Positions 8,347-16,868 of a DNA stretch of 64,000 nucleotides are shown one piece after another (the stretch's first letter is position 1; the number at the start of each line of letters is the position of its first letter). This stretch comes from Mixta intestinalis (GTDB lineage: Bacteria; Pseudomonadota; Gammaproteobacteria; Enterobacterales; Enterobacteriaceae): positions 1,116,001-1,180,000 of the forward strand of contig NZ_CP028271.1 in the NCBI RefSeq assembly GCF_009914055.1. Reading direction: 5' to 3'. The translations under genes and the position numbers were made by a program. The notes beneath the pieces are model-generated. The model saw nothing but the letters and a program-made list of their open reading frames with translations. It searched no databases and was not told where the DNA came from.

Positions 8347-8427
8347 TTGTCGGTGCGCTATACAAACAAAAAAGCCTGAACTTTCGCTCAGGCTTTTTCA
8401 TTGAAAAATGGCGGTGAGGGGGGGATT
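8347..8427 (-). repeat. Direct repeat copy B (inside tRNA-Ser 3' end and terminator)
   Basis: Partner of the repeat at 8103-8183. It comprises the terminal bases of the intact tRNA-Ser gene and its terminator. On the minus strand a GCCTGAGCG-AAAG-TTCAGGC hairpin is followed by TTTTTTG, so this copy is the functional tRNA terminator. Confidence 0.85.
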
Positions 8428-8496
8428 CGAACCCCCGATACGTTGCCGTATACACACTTTCCAGGCGTGCTCCTTCAGCCACTCGGACACCTCACC
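8409..8496 (-). tRNA. serX: tRNA-Ser (GGA anticodon)
   Basis: 88 bases including the encoded CCA. On the minus strand the 5' end is GGTGAGGTGTCCGAGTGGC, the anticodon loop is CTGGAAA (anticodon GGA), and there is a serine-type long variable arm (TGTATACGGCAACGTATC). The T-loop is GGTTCGAATCC and the 3' end is CTCACCGCCA. It matches E. coli serW/serX. Its place upstream of the ghrA-ycdX-ycdY block is that of serX in E. coli. tRNA-Ser genes are common integration sites, and accessory DNA lies directly downstream of it here. Confidence 0.97.
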
Positions 8497-8532
8497 ATAT
8501 TGTCATCAACAGGCACACTGTTGATGGGCGCT

Positions 8533-8561
8533 AATGTAGGGATTTTACCTGCTTGCGTCAA
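8533..8561 (-). promoter_or_regulatory. Sigma-70 promoter of tRNA-Ser
   Basis: On the minus strand a TTGACG -35 element is followed by a 17-base spacer and a TACATT -10 element. A GC-rich discriminator (AGCGCCC) follows, typical of stringently controlled stable-RNA promoters. The -10 lies about 37 bases before the mature 5' end of the tRNA. Confidence 0.8.
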
Positions 8562-8682
8562 TCAACTTTCTGCGCGAAATGATGTGTTTAGTCAGATTTA
8601 AACCATTTCGCTGTGAAAATAATCGAAAAGCAGTTAAGAAATAACTGATACAGTAAATCAGACTGCATCCTGATAAAAGACG

Positions 8683-10197
8683 ATGCATACTAATGCGCTT
8701 TCAATGCTTAAAAACACTGAGGTCAGCTTGAACAGTTCAACCAAAGCGCAACCGCAGGTGGCCCCAGCCGGGTCAGGGGCGCTATTTTTTATTCAGATCT
8801 TCGCGACGCTCGGCTTTGCCGTGCTCTATTCCACGCTGGTGCTGTATGCCACTAAAAGACTGGGCTTCAGTGAAGCGCAGGCGAACGCCACTATGGGCGT
8901 TTTCGGTGCCTTTAACTATGGCCTGCACCTGTTTGGCGGCTATCTTGGTGGGCGTTTTCTCAGTAACCGTAATTTGTTTGTGCTGGGTATGGTGTTGCAG
9001 GTTATCGGCTGCTGGGTGCTGTCAGGGGAGAGTGCGCAGGGACTTTACTGGGGGCTGGCGATGTTCCTGACCGGCAGCGGTCTCAATGTTACCTGTATTA
9101 ACATGATGCTGACGCAGCGGTTTGCGCCGGACGATCATCGTCGTGAAGGGGCCTTCCTGTGGAACTATGCCGGGATGAATCTCGGCTTCTTTATTGGTTT
9201 TACCGGTGCCGGTTATTTTCAACTGGGTGAACATTATCAGGCGCTGTTTCTCTTTGCCACGCTTGGTAATGCGATGGCAATTATCATCAGCCTGCTGCGC
9301 TGGAAAATTCTGGCGGATATCGATACGCCGCTGCTGCATGTCAATCCGCGCCAGTTCCGCCTGCGTATGCTGATCGGACTGGTGGTGCTGGTCGCGCTGG
9401 TGCCGGTTATCCGTGTGATGCTGACGCACGCTGATTTTACCGGCTCTTTCGTTATTGTGCTGGGCGGCCTGATTTTTCTGCTGATGTGCTTTATTACGCT
9501 GCGCCATCGTCCGCGTCACGAACAGCGGCGTATGACAGCCTATCTGCTGCTGGCAATGGGATCGCTGGTGTTCTGGATGCTCTACCAGCTGGCACCGATG
9601 GGGTTGATGCTGTTTGTCGAACACAATATCAATCTTAACGTCTGGGGCATTCGCGTGGCACCGCAATGGGTACAGAATATCAATACCCTGGTCATTGTGA
9701 TTGGCGGGCCGCTGCTGGCGCTGGCCTTTAACCGTCTGCGTCAGCGCGGCTGGCGTATCGATATCCCGTTACAGTTCGCCTGTTCGCTGTTTTGCATCGG
9801 GTTGGGAATGCTGGTGCTGCCGCTGGGAATTATGCTGGCGGGTGGAGATGGCATGGTGGCATTTAAATGGATTTTCTACAGCTATGTGCTGCAAAGCATT
9901 GGTGAGCTGCTGATCTCACCTATCGGCTACGCGATGATCGGGAAACTGGCTCCGACGCGTTATCAGGGCGTGATGATGGGCTGCTGGATGATGGTGACCG
10001 GCGTCGCTTCGGTGCTGGCGGGCTACGTCTCGGCGCTGATGCCGGAAAACAGCGGCAGCAGCGCGTTGCTGACTAATCCCGGCTACAGTCATATCTTCAG
10101 TCTGTTGGGTTGGGGTGCGGCAGCTGTCGGTCTGGTAATGCTGTTCCTGATGCCGTTACTGCGCAGGCTGATCCAGTCAACTGCACCACAGGCCTGA
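8683..10197 (+). CDS. POT-family (PTR2) transporter, divergent
   Basis: 504 residues with about 12-14 membrane segments. The fold is that of proton-coupled oligopeptide transporters. The C-terminal half has FKWIFYSYVLQSIGELLISPIGYAMIGKLAPTRYQGVMMGCW, matching the family signature 'E-L-x-x-S-P-x-G' and the RxxGxxMG region. The N-terminal part has ANATMGVFGAFNYGLHLFGGYLGGR. In place of the ExxER(F/Y) proton-coupling motif in helix 1, the sequence reads FIQIFATLGFAVLYSTLVLY, so both glutamates and the arginine are absent. Substrate and coupling may differ from DtpA/B, so I give no symbol. It lies between serX and ghrA, where E. coli has no such gene. Alternative ATG codons exist at 8704. Confidence 0.82.
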   Translation: MHTNALSMLKNTEVSLNSSTKAQPQVAPAGSGALFFIQIFATLGFAVLYSTLVLYATKRLGFSEAQANATMGVFGAFNYGLHLFGGYLGGRFLSNRNLFVLGMVLQVIGCWVLSGESAQGLYWGLAMFLTGSGLNVTCINMMLTQRFAPDDHRREGAFLWNYAGMNLGFFIGFTGAGYFQLGEHYQALFLFATLGNAMAIIISLLRWKILADIDTPLLHVNPRQFRLRMLIGLVVLVALVPVIRVMLTHADFTGSFVIVLGGLIFLLMCFITLRHRPRHEQRRMTAYLLLAMGSLVFWMLYQLAPMGLMLFVEHNINLNVWGIRVAPQWVQNINTLVIVIGGPLLALAFNRLRQRGWRIDIPLQFACSLFCIGLGMLVLPLGIMLAGGDGMVAFKWIFYSYVLQSIGELLISPIGYAMIGKLAPTRYQGVMMGCWMMVTGVASVLAGYVSALMPENSGSSALLTNPGYSHIFSLLGWGAAAVGLVMLFLMPLLRRLIQSTAPQA

Positions 10198-10277
10198 CCG
10201 CGCCCGTGGGCTAATTTTTACTTGCCAGCGCCGCCATTTTCCCTGAGCCTTGAGGGAAATAACAATATGGAGGCGCT

Positions 10278-11219
10278 ATGGACATTATTTTTTATCATCC
10301 CTCTTTTAACGCGGAAAAATGGCGGCAGGGGCTACAGCAGCGCCTGCCGCAGGCGCGTTTACGCCTCTGGCAACCGGGCGATAATCAGCCAGCTGATTAC
10401 GCGCTGGTACGTATGGCACCGCCAGAAATGCTGCGCGGGCGCGGCGATCTGAAGGCGATTTTCGCCATTGGTGCCGGAGTGGATGATATCCTCGGTCAGC
10501 TACAAAAATACCCCGATATGATCGATCCCGCCGTCCCACTGTTTCGGCTTGAAGATACCGGCATGGGCCTGCAAATGCAGGAATATGCAGTGCATACCGT
10601 GTTGGGCTGGTTTCGCCGTTTTGATGACTATCGTCGTCAGCAACAGCAGGCGTGCTGGAAACACCTGGCGAACTACCGGCGCGAAGATTTTACCATCGGT
10701 ATTCTTGGCGCAGGCGTGCTGGGGCTTAGCGTTGCCGAGAGTCTGAAAGCCTGGGGATTTCCGCTGCGCTGCTGGAGCCGTTCACCGAAACAGCTGGATG
10801 GGATTGAGAGCTTTCACGGCGACGATCGGCTCACGGCGTTCCTTGCCGATACGCAGGTGCTAATTAATTTATTACCCAACACGCCGCAAACCGTCGGTAT
10901 TATTAATCGCAGCCTGCTGAATCGCCTTAAAGATGGCGCTTTTGTCATGAACCTGGCGCGTGGCGCGCACGTGGTGGAAGACGATCTGCTGGCAGCGCTG
11001 AATGATAATAAAATCAAGGGCGCTGCGCTGGACGTGTTTGTTAATGAGCCGCTGTCGGCGGATCACCCCTTCTGGCATCATCCTGGCGTCACGATTACGC
11101 CGCATAATGCCGCCGTTACCCTGCCGGAAGAGGCGATGGATTATATCGCCGGGGCTATTCAGCAGCTGGAAGCGGGGCAGCAGCCGCAAGGGCGCGTGGA
11201 TTTGACGCGCGGCTATTAA
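10278..11219 (+). CDS. ghrA: Glyoxylate/hydroxypyruvate reductase A
   Basis: NADPH-dependent D-2-hydroxyacid dehydrogenase that reduces glyoxylate to glycolate and hydroxypyruvate to glycerate. It has 313 residues, like E. coli GhrA (312). The Rossmann motif is GILGAGVLGLSVAESL (about residues 140-155). The catalytic Arg/Glu/His set sits in MNLARGAHVVEDDLL, ALDVFVNEPL and FWHHPGVTITPHNAA. It is the first gene of a same-strand block with ycdX (47 bases on) and ycdY, the same order as in E. coli. Confidence 0.95.
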   Translation: MDIIFYHPSFNAEKWRQGLQQRLPQARLRLWQPGDNQPADYALVRMAPPEMLRGRGDLKAIFAIGAGVDDILGQLQKYPDMIDPAVPLFRLEDTGMGLQMQEYAVHTVLGWFRRFDDYRRQQQQACWKHLANYRREDFTIGILGAGVLGLSVAESLKAWGFPLRCWSRSPKQLDGIESFHGDDRLTAFLADTQVLINLLPNTPQTVGIINRSLLNRLKDGAFVMNLARGAHVVEDDLLAALNDNKIKGAALDVFVNEPLSADHPFWHHPGVTITPHNAAVTLPEEAMDYIAGAIQQLEAGQQPQGRVDLTRGY

Positions 11220-11266
11220 ATAACATACGGCAAAGTGTCGCTTTGCCGAAAAAGGAGAGAGTCCGG

Positions 11267-12004
11267 ATGTATCCTGTTGATTTACATATGCATACCGTAG
11301 CCAGTACCCATGCTTACAGCACGCTGCACGACTATATCGCTATGGCAAAACAAAAAGGCATTAAGCTGTTTGCCATTACCGATCATGGCCCCGATATGGC
11401 CGATGCGCCGCACTACTGGCATTTCGTCAATATGCATGTCTGGCCGCGCGTTGTCGATGGTATCGGCATTTTGCGCGGCATTGAGGCGAACATTAAAAAC
11501 CGCGCCGGAGAGATCGACTGCACCGGACGGATGCTTGATACCATGGATCTGGTTATTGCCGGATTCCACGAGCCGGTGTTCGCTCCGCAGGATAAGGCAA
11601 TCAATACCGAGGCAATGATCGCAGCAATGGCCAGCGGTAATGTTCATATTATCAGCCACCCCGGTAACCCTAATTTCCCGGTTGATATCAAGGCAATCGC
11701 TGAGGCGGCGGCGGAATACCAGGTGGCGCTGGAAATCAACAACTCTTCTTTTACCCACTCGCGTCGCGGCAGTGAGCCGAACTGTCGCGCTATCGCCGAG
11801 GCGGTACGGGATGCGGGCGGCCTGCTGGCCTTTGGCTCCGATTCTCATACCGCCTTCACGCTGGGCAACTTTGAACACTGCCTGCGTATTACGCGTGAGG
11901 TAGATTTTCCGCAGGAACGCGTGTTAAATGTCACGCCGCGCCGCCTGCTCGATTTCCTCGAAATGCGGGGCGGGAAGCCTCTTGACGCGTTTGCTGATTT
12001 TTAA
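11267..12004 (+). CDS. ycdX: PHP-domain phosphatase YcdX
   Basis: 245 residues, the same length as E. coli YcdX, a trinuclear-zinc PHP-fold phosphatase linked to swarming. Metal-binding motifs are visible: DLHMHTVAS near the N-terminus, ITDHGPD (about residues 38-44), HIISHPGNPNF and FGSDSHTAFTLG. The ATG at 11267 has AGGAGA eight bases upstream and aligns with the family start. An upstream ATG at 11243 would add eight unconserved residues. It is followed 34 bases later by ycdY, whose product is reported to act as a chaperone for YcdX zinc loading. Confidence 0.95.
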   Translation: MYPVDLHMHTVASTHAYSTLHDYIAMAKQKGIKLFAITDHGPDMADAPHYWHFVNMHVWPRVVDGIGILRGIEANIKNRAGEIDCTGRMLDTMDLVIAGFHEPVFAPQDKAINTEAMIAAMASGNVHIISHPGNPNFPVDIKAIAEAAAEYQVALEINNSSFTHSRRGSEPNCRAIAEAVRDAGGLLAFGSDSHTAFTLGNFEHCLRITREVDFPQERVLNVTPRRLLDFLEMRGGKPLDAFADF

Positions 12005-12038
12005 CGGCGGCGTTTAACCTCTGAACGGACTGAAAGTA

Positions 12039-12617
12039 ATGAATGAGTTTTCCATCATCTGCCGCGTGATCGGCTCGCTGTTTAATCGCCAGCCGCAGGA
12101 TCCGCTGCTGGCGCCGCTGTTTACCCTGATTCGCGAAGGCAAGCTTCAGCAGCACTGGCCGCTGGAGCAGGATGAACTGCTGGCGCGCCTGCGTCAGCAC
12201 TGCGATCCACAGGCGCTGACGGCGGATTACAATGCGTTGTTTGTCGGCAGCGACTGCCGTGTACCGCTCTGCGGTTCGCAGTGGAAAGATGGCCCAACGG
12301 AGGCGGAGGTGCGCAACTTCTTGCAGCAGCGCGGTATGCCCCTGACAGAAGCGCCAGCTGACAGCTTCGGTGCGCTGCTGCTGGCGGCTTCATGGCTGGA
12401 AGATCAGGCGCAGGAAGATGAAATCGCAGCGCAAATCGCATTGTTTGATGAGTTTCTGCTACCGTGGTGCGGTGCTTTTCTCGGTAAGGTAGAAGCGCAC
12501 GCAGCCAGCGGTTTTTACCGCACGCTGGCGGCGCTCAGCCGTGAAGCATTGCAGGCGATGCGCGAAGAGCTGGCGGAAGCAGAAGAAGAAGAAAACGAAG
12601 ACGACGCCGACGCGTAA
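12039..12617 (+). CDS. ycdY: TorD-family chaperone YcdY
   Basis: 192 residues, all-helical TorD/DmsD-type chaperone. Family features are ICRVIGSLFNRQPQDPLLAPLF at the start, ALTADYNALFVGSDCRVPLCGSQW in the middle and ASWLEDQAQEDEIAAQIALFDEFLLPW. In E. coli the product assists activation of the zinc phosphatase YcdX, encoded just upstream. The C-terminal tail is strongly acidic (EAEEEENEDDADA) and somewhat longer than in E. coli (184 residues). The gene runs tail to tail with the CoA transferase gene, with three bases between the stops. Confidence 0.93.
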   Translation: MNEFSIICRVIGSLFNRQPQDPLLAPLFTLIREGKLQQHWPLEQDELLARLRQHCDPQALTADYNALFVGSDCRVPLCGSQWKDGPTEAEVRNFLQQRGMPLTEAPADSFGALLLAASWLEDQAQEDEIAAQIALFDEFLLPWCGAFLGKVEAHAASGFYRTLAALSREALQAMREELAEAEEEENEDDADA

Positions 12618-12620
12618 CGC

Positions 12621-13997
12621 TCAGGGCGTTAGCCAGCGTGCCGACGCCATACCCAGCGGGCCGCCGGATCGTGACCAGAGCAGCGGCGTCCCCGGCAGCC
12701 ACAGCGGTGACCTCAGGCGATAGCCGATGCCGAGTGGCGTGAACTCCAGCGTATCGCTGGCGTCATGGGGTTGCGCCGGGCCGAGGCCGCCTGGTGTCGC
12801 ACCCGTTGGATAAGGATGCGCGGTCAGCAGGTGGGCGGTACGTGCCAGCGACAGACGCGCCGTGAAGCCGGTACCCTGGGCAAGACGCCGCCGCATACCT
12901 TCCAGCACTGCGGCGGCCATCAGATAACCGGTAGCGTGATCCAGCGCCTGTACCGGCAGTGGATGAGGCGTTGCGGTTCCGCGCCAGCGCTGTCCGGCCT
13001 CAGCGATGCCGCAGGCCATCTGCACCAGACTGTCAAAACCGCGCCGGTTGCGCCACGGGCCGCTCCATCCCCAGGCGTTCAGGCTGACATCGATCAAACC
13101 CGGCGACAGCTGCTGGCAACGTGCACTGTCATAGCCCAGCTTCTCCAGCGCATCGGCGCGATAGCCATGTACCAGCACATCCGCCTGCGAAAGCAGCTGT
13201 TCAAACTGCTGGCGCCCGGCGGTGCTTTTCAGATCGAGGCGTGCGCTGCGCTTGCCCAGCATCAGCTCTTCCTCCAGCGCAGGCTCTTCCCAATCCGGCG
13301 GATCGAGACGCAGCACGTCGGCTCCCAGGCCAGCAAGAAAGCGCGTTGCTACCGGCCCGGCAACGATCCGGGTTAAATCAAGTACACGAACGCCGTTTAG
13401 CGGGCGCGCGACAGGCAGGGGCCATGTAGGTGATGCGGCCTCTGTCTGTGAAGTCCATGCGATAAGCGGCTCCTGTGCCACGCTTTTTCCCTGCGGATGT
13501 TGTTGCCATGCGCTCAGGGTACGCATTTCCGCCGCGCAGCCGCCTGCGTCGACGATCGTCTGCTCCAGCTCCCGTTTTTTCCAGCTGGCAACGCTCTTGA
13601 CCAGCCTGTCGCGATTGGCATGTTTACCCAACACGCGTTCCATTGCCCGGCGGTGATGTGGGGCGTTGGTGTGCAGGCGGATCCAGCCATCGGCGGTGGC
13701 ATAGTCGCCAGAGAAAGTATCCCAGGCGGAAGGTAAAGGACGATTAACCGGGTAAAAACTGTGTTGAAACCAGCGTGAAGCGAGACGGACATTCAGCCGT
13801 AGCCTGGCAGAATTATTGACCAGGGCTGCCGCAGCCTGGGCAGCCAGCGCCACGGAGGTGACGGCAAATTCACTCACCGGCCAGGCGCAACAGAAGGCAT
13901 GCTGTTCCTGTAGATCAATCTGAGGAAGAGGCAACGCTTTGCTACGTAATCCGTACCAGAACTGTTGCCAGAATTGTACCGCCAGCTGGTGATCCAT
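12621..13997 (-). CDS. Class III CoA transferase (CaiB/BaiF family), substrate unknown
   Basis: 458 residues. The first 190 or so are a degenerate N-terminal half. A recognisable class III CoA-transferase domain follows: LNGVRVLDLTRIVAGPVATRFLAGLGADVLRLDPP, then KRSARLDLKSTAGRQQFEQLLSQADVLVHGYRADALEKLG and PVQALDHATGYLMAAAVLEGMRRR. The aspartate in the last segment falls where the family's catalytic Asp is expected. Such enzymes move CoA between carboxylic acids. With no CoA ligase, dehydratase or racemase alongside, the substrate cannot be guessed. It is divergent from nothing obvious and is followed upstream by an EamA permease gene on the same strand. Confidence 0.82.
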   Translation of the reverse strand: MDHQLAVQFWQQFWYGLRSKALPLPQIDLQEQHAFCCAWPVSEFAVTSVALAAQAAAALVNNSARLRLNVRLASRWFQHSFYPVNRPLPSAWDTFSGDYATADGWIRLHTNAPHHRRAMERVLGKHANRDRLVKSVASWKKRELEQTIVDAGGCAAEMRTLSAWQQHPQGKSVAQEPLIAWTSQTEAASPTWPLPVARPLNGVRVLDLTRIVAGPVATRFLAGLGADVLRLDPPDWEEPALEEELMLGKRSARLDLKSTAGRQQFEQLLSQADVLVHGYRADALEKLGYDSARCQQLSPGLIDVSLNAWGWSGPWRNRRGFDSLVQMACGIAEAGQRWRGTATPHPLPVQALDHATGYLMAAAVLEGMRRRLAQGTGFTARLSLARTAHLLTAHPYPTGATPGGLGPAQPHDASDTLEFTPLGIGYRLRSPLWLPGTPLLWSRSGGPLGMASARWLTP

Positions 13998-14062
13998 GTT
14001 GCTCTCCCTCGGTATCGTTCTTTTTTACCTTAGCAACAGATGGCGCTTTTTTCCTGTTATGG

Positions 14063-14956
14063 CTAATGCTTACGTCGCAGCGGCAAACGGGGAAAACGAG
14101 CGTGCATCCGCAAATTGCGGATATTGATTACTGCAATAGCGGTGCCGAGTATCACCAGCAGCGAACCGGCAACTTTAAACTGATTCATGCTGTCGCCCAG
14201 CACCAGCACGCCCATAATGACGGCCAGCACCGGCGTTAGCAACGAATAGGGCATAATCAAATTAACGTTATATTTCTTCAGCAGCGCATACCACAGCGAG
14301 TAGGCCACTACCGAGGAGGCAATGGCGCTGAACAGGATGCCAAACCAGCCGCGCCAGGTAGCGTGTAGCAGCGCATCGATCTGGTTTTCTTCAGTAAGCC
14401 AGGAGGTGAGGCCCACTACCGGAATCGCCATAAAAGAGAGCCATCCGGTCATGGTTAGCGGTTTAATCGGCGGCGCTTTTTTCACAATCAGGTTGCTGAC
14501 GGCCCAGCCAACGGCGCTGGTCAGAAGCAGTGTCAGTACCCACCAGCTGGGAATGGTTGGGCTGCCGCTCAGGACCGCTACGCCGCTAAGAGAAATCAGG
14601 ATGCCGCACAGCTGAATAAAGGTAAGGCGTTCTTTTAATATGAGCCAGGCCAGCAGCATCGCAATGGGCGTACCGAGCTGCACCACTACCGCCGCCGTAC
14701 CGGCATCCGTATAGCCGATACCAACAAACAGCAGCGAAAAATGCATAAAGCCAAACGTGAAGGCCAGCGCCGCCAGCCAGGGCAGCTGGACGCGTGTCAC
14801 GCGGGTGAAGGGCACCAGTACCAGTGCTACCACCACGAAACGCATGCAGGTTAAAAACAGCGGCGGTAAATCGAGCAGACCCCATTTAATCGCTACGTTA
14901 TTGAATGCCCAGATAGAAACAACCATTAACACCAGAAAAAAATGACGCAGCGCCAC
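14063..14956 (-). CDS. EamA/DMT-family exporter
   Basis: 297 residues with ten hydrophobic segments in two EamA repeats. Repeat one includes WAFNNVAIKWGLLDLPPLFLTCMRFVVVALVLVPF and repeat two FSAIASSVVAYSLWYALLKKYNVNLIMPYSLLTPVLAVIMG. It resembles the O-acetylserine/cysteine exporter EamA (YdeD) in these segments, but the family has many substrates. I chose GTG at 14956, which has AAGGA seven bases upstream and begins just before helix 1. The longer frame from 15091 adds a non-hydrophobic, unconserved 45 residues. The C-terminus is basic (RMHARFPRLPLRRKH). Confidence 0.82.
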   Translation of the reverse strand: MALRHFFLVLMVVSIWAFNNVAIKWGLLDLPPLFLTCMRFVVVALVLVPFTRVTRVQLPWLAALAFTFGFMHFSLLFVGIGYTDAGTAAVVVQLGTPIAMLLAWLILKERLTFIQLCGILISLSGVAVLSGSPTIPSWWVLTLLLTSAVGWAVSNLIVKKAPPIKPLTMTGWLSFMAIPVVGLTSWLTEENQIDALLHATWRGWFGILFSAIASSVVAYSLWYALLKKYNVNLIMPYSLLTPVLAVIMGVLVLGDSMNQFKVAGSLLVILGTAIAVINIRNLRMHARFPRLPLRRKH

Positions 14957-15205
14957 AACTCCATCCTTAAATGTCTGCAGTAAGTCACCTGTTATCATGA
15001 CAGGTATTAGTCGCCAGACAAGCACGTTTCTGGCGTTGACAGGCCAGGGAGCACAAATGAGTGGATGGCTGACGGAATCCATTGTGCTCACGTTTTTCTC
15101 CCCTGACGGCTGTTAACCTGAGTCGCTCAATGACAGCTATCAGACGCGGTCAGGGAATTTATGGCTGCTTCTTGCTTAATCGCTTAAGTGCTTGGGAGGA
15201 TAGAT

Positions 15206-16726
15206 ATGCGTTACGCGTGGCCATCAAGTCAGGGTTCGCTAATTGTCTTACAGCAGCGTTATGATAACTATATTAACGGCGAGTTTGTGCCGCCGATTGA
15301 AGGGAAATATTTCACGAATACTTCGCCGGTAGATGGTTCCGTTATCGGCGAGTTTCCGCGCTCCGGGCAGGAAGATATTGAACGGGCGCTGGATGCGGCA
15401 CATGCCGCTGCCGAACGCTGGGGAAAAACGTCGGTACAGGCGCGCTCGCGCATTCTGTTGCAAATTGCCGATCGTCTGGAGCAGCATCTGGAGCGGATTG
15501 CGGTAAATGAAACCTGGGATAACGGCAAGCCGGTACGTGAAACGCTGGCCGCCGATGTGCCGCTGGCTATTGATCATTTCCGCTATTTTGCTGGCTGTAT
15601 TCGCGCCCAGGAAGGTTCGGCGGCGGAGCTTGATGAATATACCGCCGCTTATCATATCCATGAACCGTTAGGCGTAGTGGGCCAGATAATCCCGTGGAAT
15701 TTTCCGCTGCTGATGGCAGCGTGGAAGCTGGCACCCGCGCTGGCCGCCGGCAACTGCGTGGTAATGAAACCTGCCAGCCAGACGCCGTTGTCCATTACGC
15801 TGTTTGCTGAGCTGGCTGGCGATCTGCTGCCGCCGGGCGTCCTGAACATTGTGCATGGCTACGGACGCGAAATAGGGGAAACGCTGGCCGGTAATCCGCG
15901 TATCGCTAAAATTGCCTTTACCGGCTCTACCGCTACCGGCGTTCGTATTCTGCAACAGGCGGCAGAGCGTCTGATTCCCTCTACCGTTGAGTTGGGCGGT
16001 AAATCACCTAACATCTTCTTTGAAGATATTATGCAGGCCGAACCCTCCTTTATCGAAAAAGCGGCTGAAGGTCTGGTGATGGGCTTCCTGAATCAGGGCG
16101 AAATTTGCTCATGTCCGTCGCGGGCGCTGGTGCAGGAATCGATTTATGAGCCTTTTATCGATGCGGTGAAAAAACGTATTAAGGCTATCCGACGTGGCGA
16201 TCCGCTGGATACCGAAACCATGGTAGGCGCGCAGGCGTCACAGCAGCAGTTCGATAAAATTCTGTCCTATCTGGATATTGCAAGACAGGAGGGCGCGCAG
16301 ATCCTGACCGGTGGCGGCGTTGAGAAAACAGAGGGCCAGCTGAAAAACGGCTTCTATATTCAGCCGACGCTGCTGAAAGGCAGCAACGATATGCGCGTTT
16401 TCCAGGAGGAAATTTTTGGCCCGGTGATCGGCGTGACCACTTTTAAAGATGAGGCTGAAGCGATTGCCATTGCGAACGACACTATTTATGGCCTGGGGGC
16501 CGGCCTCTGGACTCGCGATATCAACCGTGCCTGGCGCGTTGGGCGGGCGATTAAGGCAGGCCGCGTCTGGACCAACTGTTACCATCTCTATCCGGCGCAT
16601 GCGGCGTTCGGCGGTTATAAACAGTCGGGCATCGGGCGCGAAACCCATAAAATGATCCTGGAACACTATCAGCAAACCAAAAATCTGCTGGTCAGCTACA
16701 GCATTGAGCCTCAGGGCTTTTTCTGA
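15206..16726 (+). CDS. aldB: NAD(P)-dependent aldehyde dehydrogenase, AldB/ExaC type
   Basis: 506 residues (E. coli AldB 512). Oxidises acetaldehyde and related aldehydes to acids in the cytoplasm. Visible motifs are IIPWNFPLLMAAWKLAPALAAGNCVVMKPA, the nucleotide motif AFTGSTATG, the catalytic glutamate in VELGGKSPNIFF and the catalytic cysteine region FLNQGEICSCPSRALVQESIYE. The end, AFGGYKQSGIGRETHKMILEHYQQTKNLLVSYS, is nearly that of AldB. The ATG at 15206 has GGAGGA nearby; an in-frame ATG at 15188 is less well placed. The next two genes belong to molybdenum-enzyme maturation, which may hint at aldehyde metabolism, but they are separated by a terminator. Confidence 0.9.
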   Translation: MRYAWPSSQGSLIVLQQRYDNYINGEFVPPIEGKYFTNTSPVDGSVIGEFPRSGQEDIERALDAAHAAAERWGKTSVQARSRILLQIADRLEQHLERIAVNETWDNGKPVRETLAADVPLAIDHFRYFAGCIRAQEGSAAELDEYTAAYHIHEPLGVVGQIIPWNFPLLMAAWKLAPALAAGNCVVMKPASQTPLSITLFAELAGDLLPPGVLNIVHGYGREIGETLAGNPRIAKIAFTGSTATGVRILQQAAERLIPSTVELGGKSPNIFFEDIMQAEPSFIEKAAEGLVMGFLNQGEICSCPSRALVQESIYEPFIDAVKKRIKAIRRGDPLDTETMVGAQASQQQFDKILSYLDIARQEGAQILTGGGVEKTEGQLKNGFYIQPTLLKGSNDMRVFQEEIFGPVIGVTTFKDEAEAIAIANDTIYGLGAGLWTRDINRAWRVGRAIKAGRVWTNCYHLYPAHAAFGGYKQSGIGRETHKMILEHYQQTKNLLVSYSIEPQGFF

Positions 16727-16745
16727 AGCGGGGCGACAACGAAAT

Positions 16746-16776
16746 GAAAGGGGGCGAATATCGTCCCTTTTTTTAT
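16746..16776 (+). terminator. Rho-independent terminator of the aldehyde dehydrogenase gene
   Basis: A GGGGGCGA-ATA-TCGTCCC hairpin preceded by A's and followed by TTTTTTTAT, 20 bases after the stop codon. Confidence 0.8.
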
Positions 16777-16868
16777 CGGGTGAGATCGCACTTTGCGCTA
16801 CTGAATTTGACGTTAATTATTGTAGGCGTTATGCCTGACGGATAATAACCGTAACGGGAACCTCGGTC

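Noticed and set aside
8144..8482. Several 60-110 codon frames on both strands in the tRNA-Ser repeat region
   Set aside because: They run through the tRNA, terminators and hairpins and arise from GC-rich repeats.
9022..9666. 214-codon frame antisense to the POT transporter gene
   Set aside because: Composition (His/Gln/Arg-rich) is typical of the antisense of a hydrophobic protein gene; the plus-strand gene is clear.
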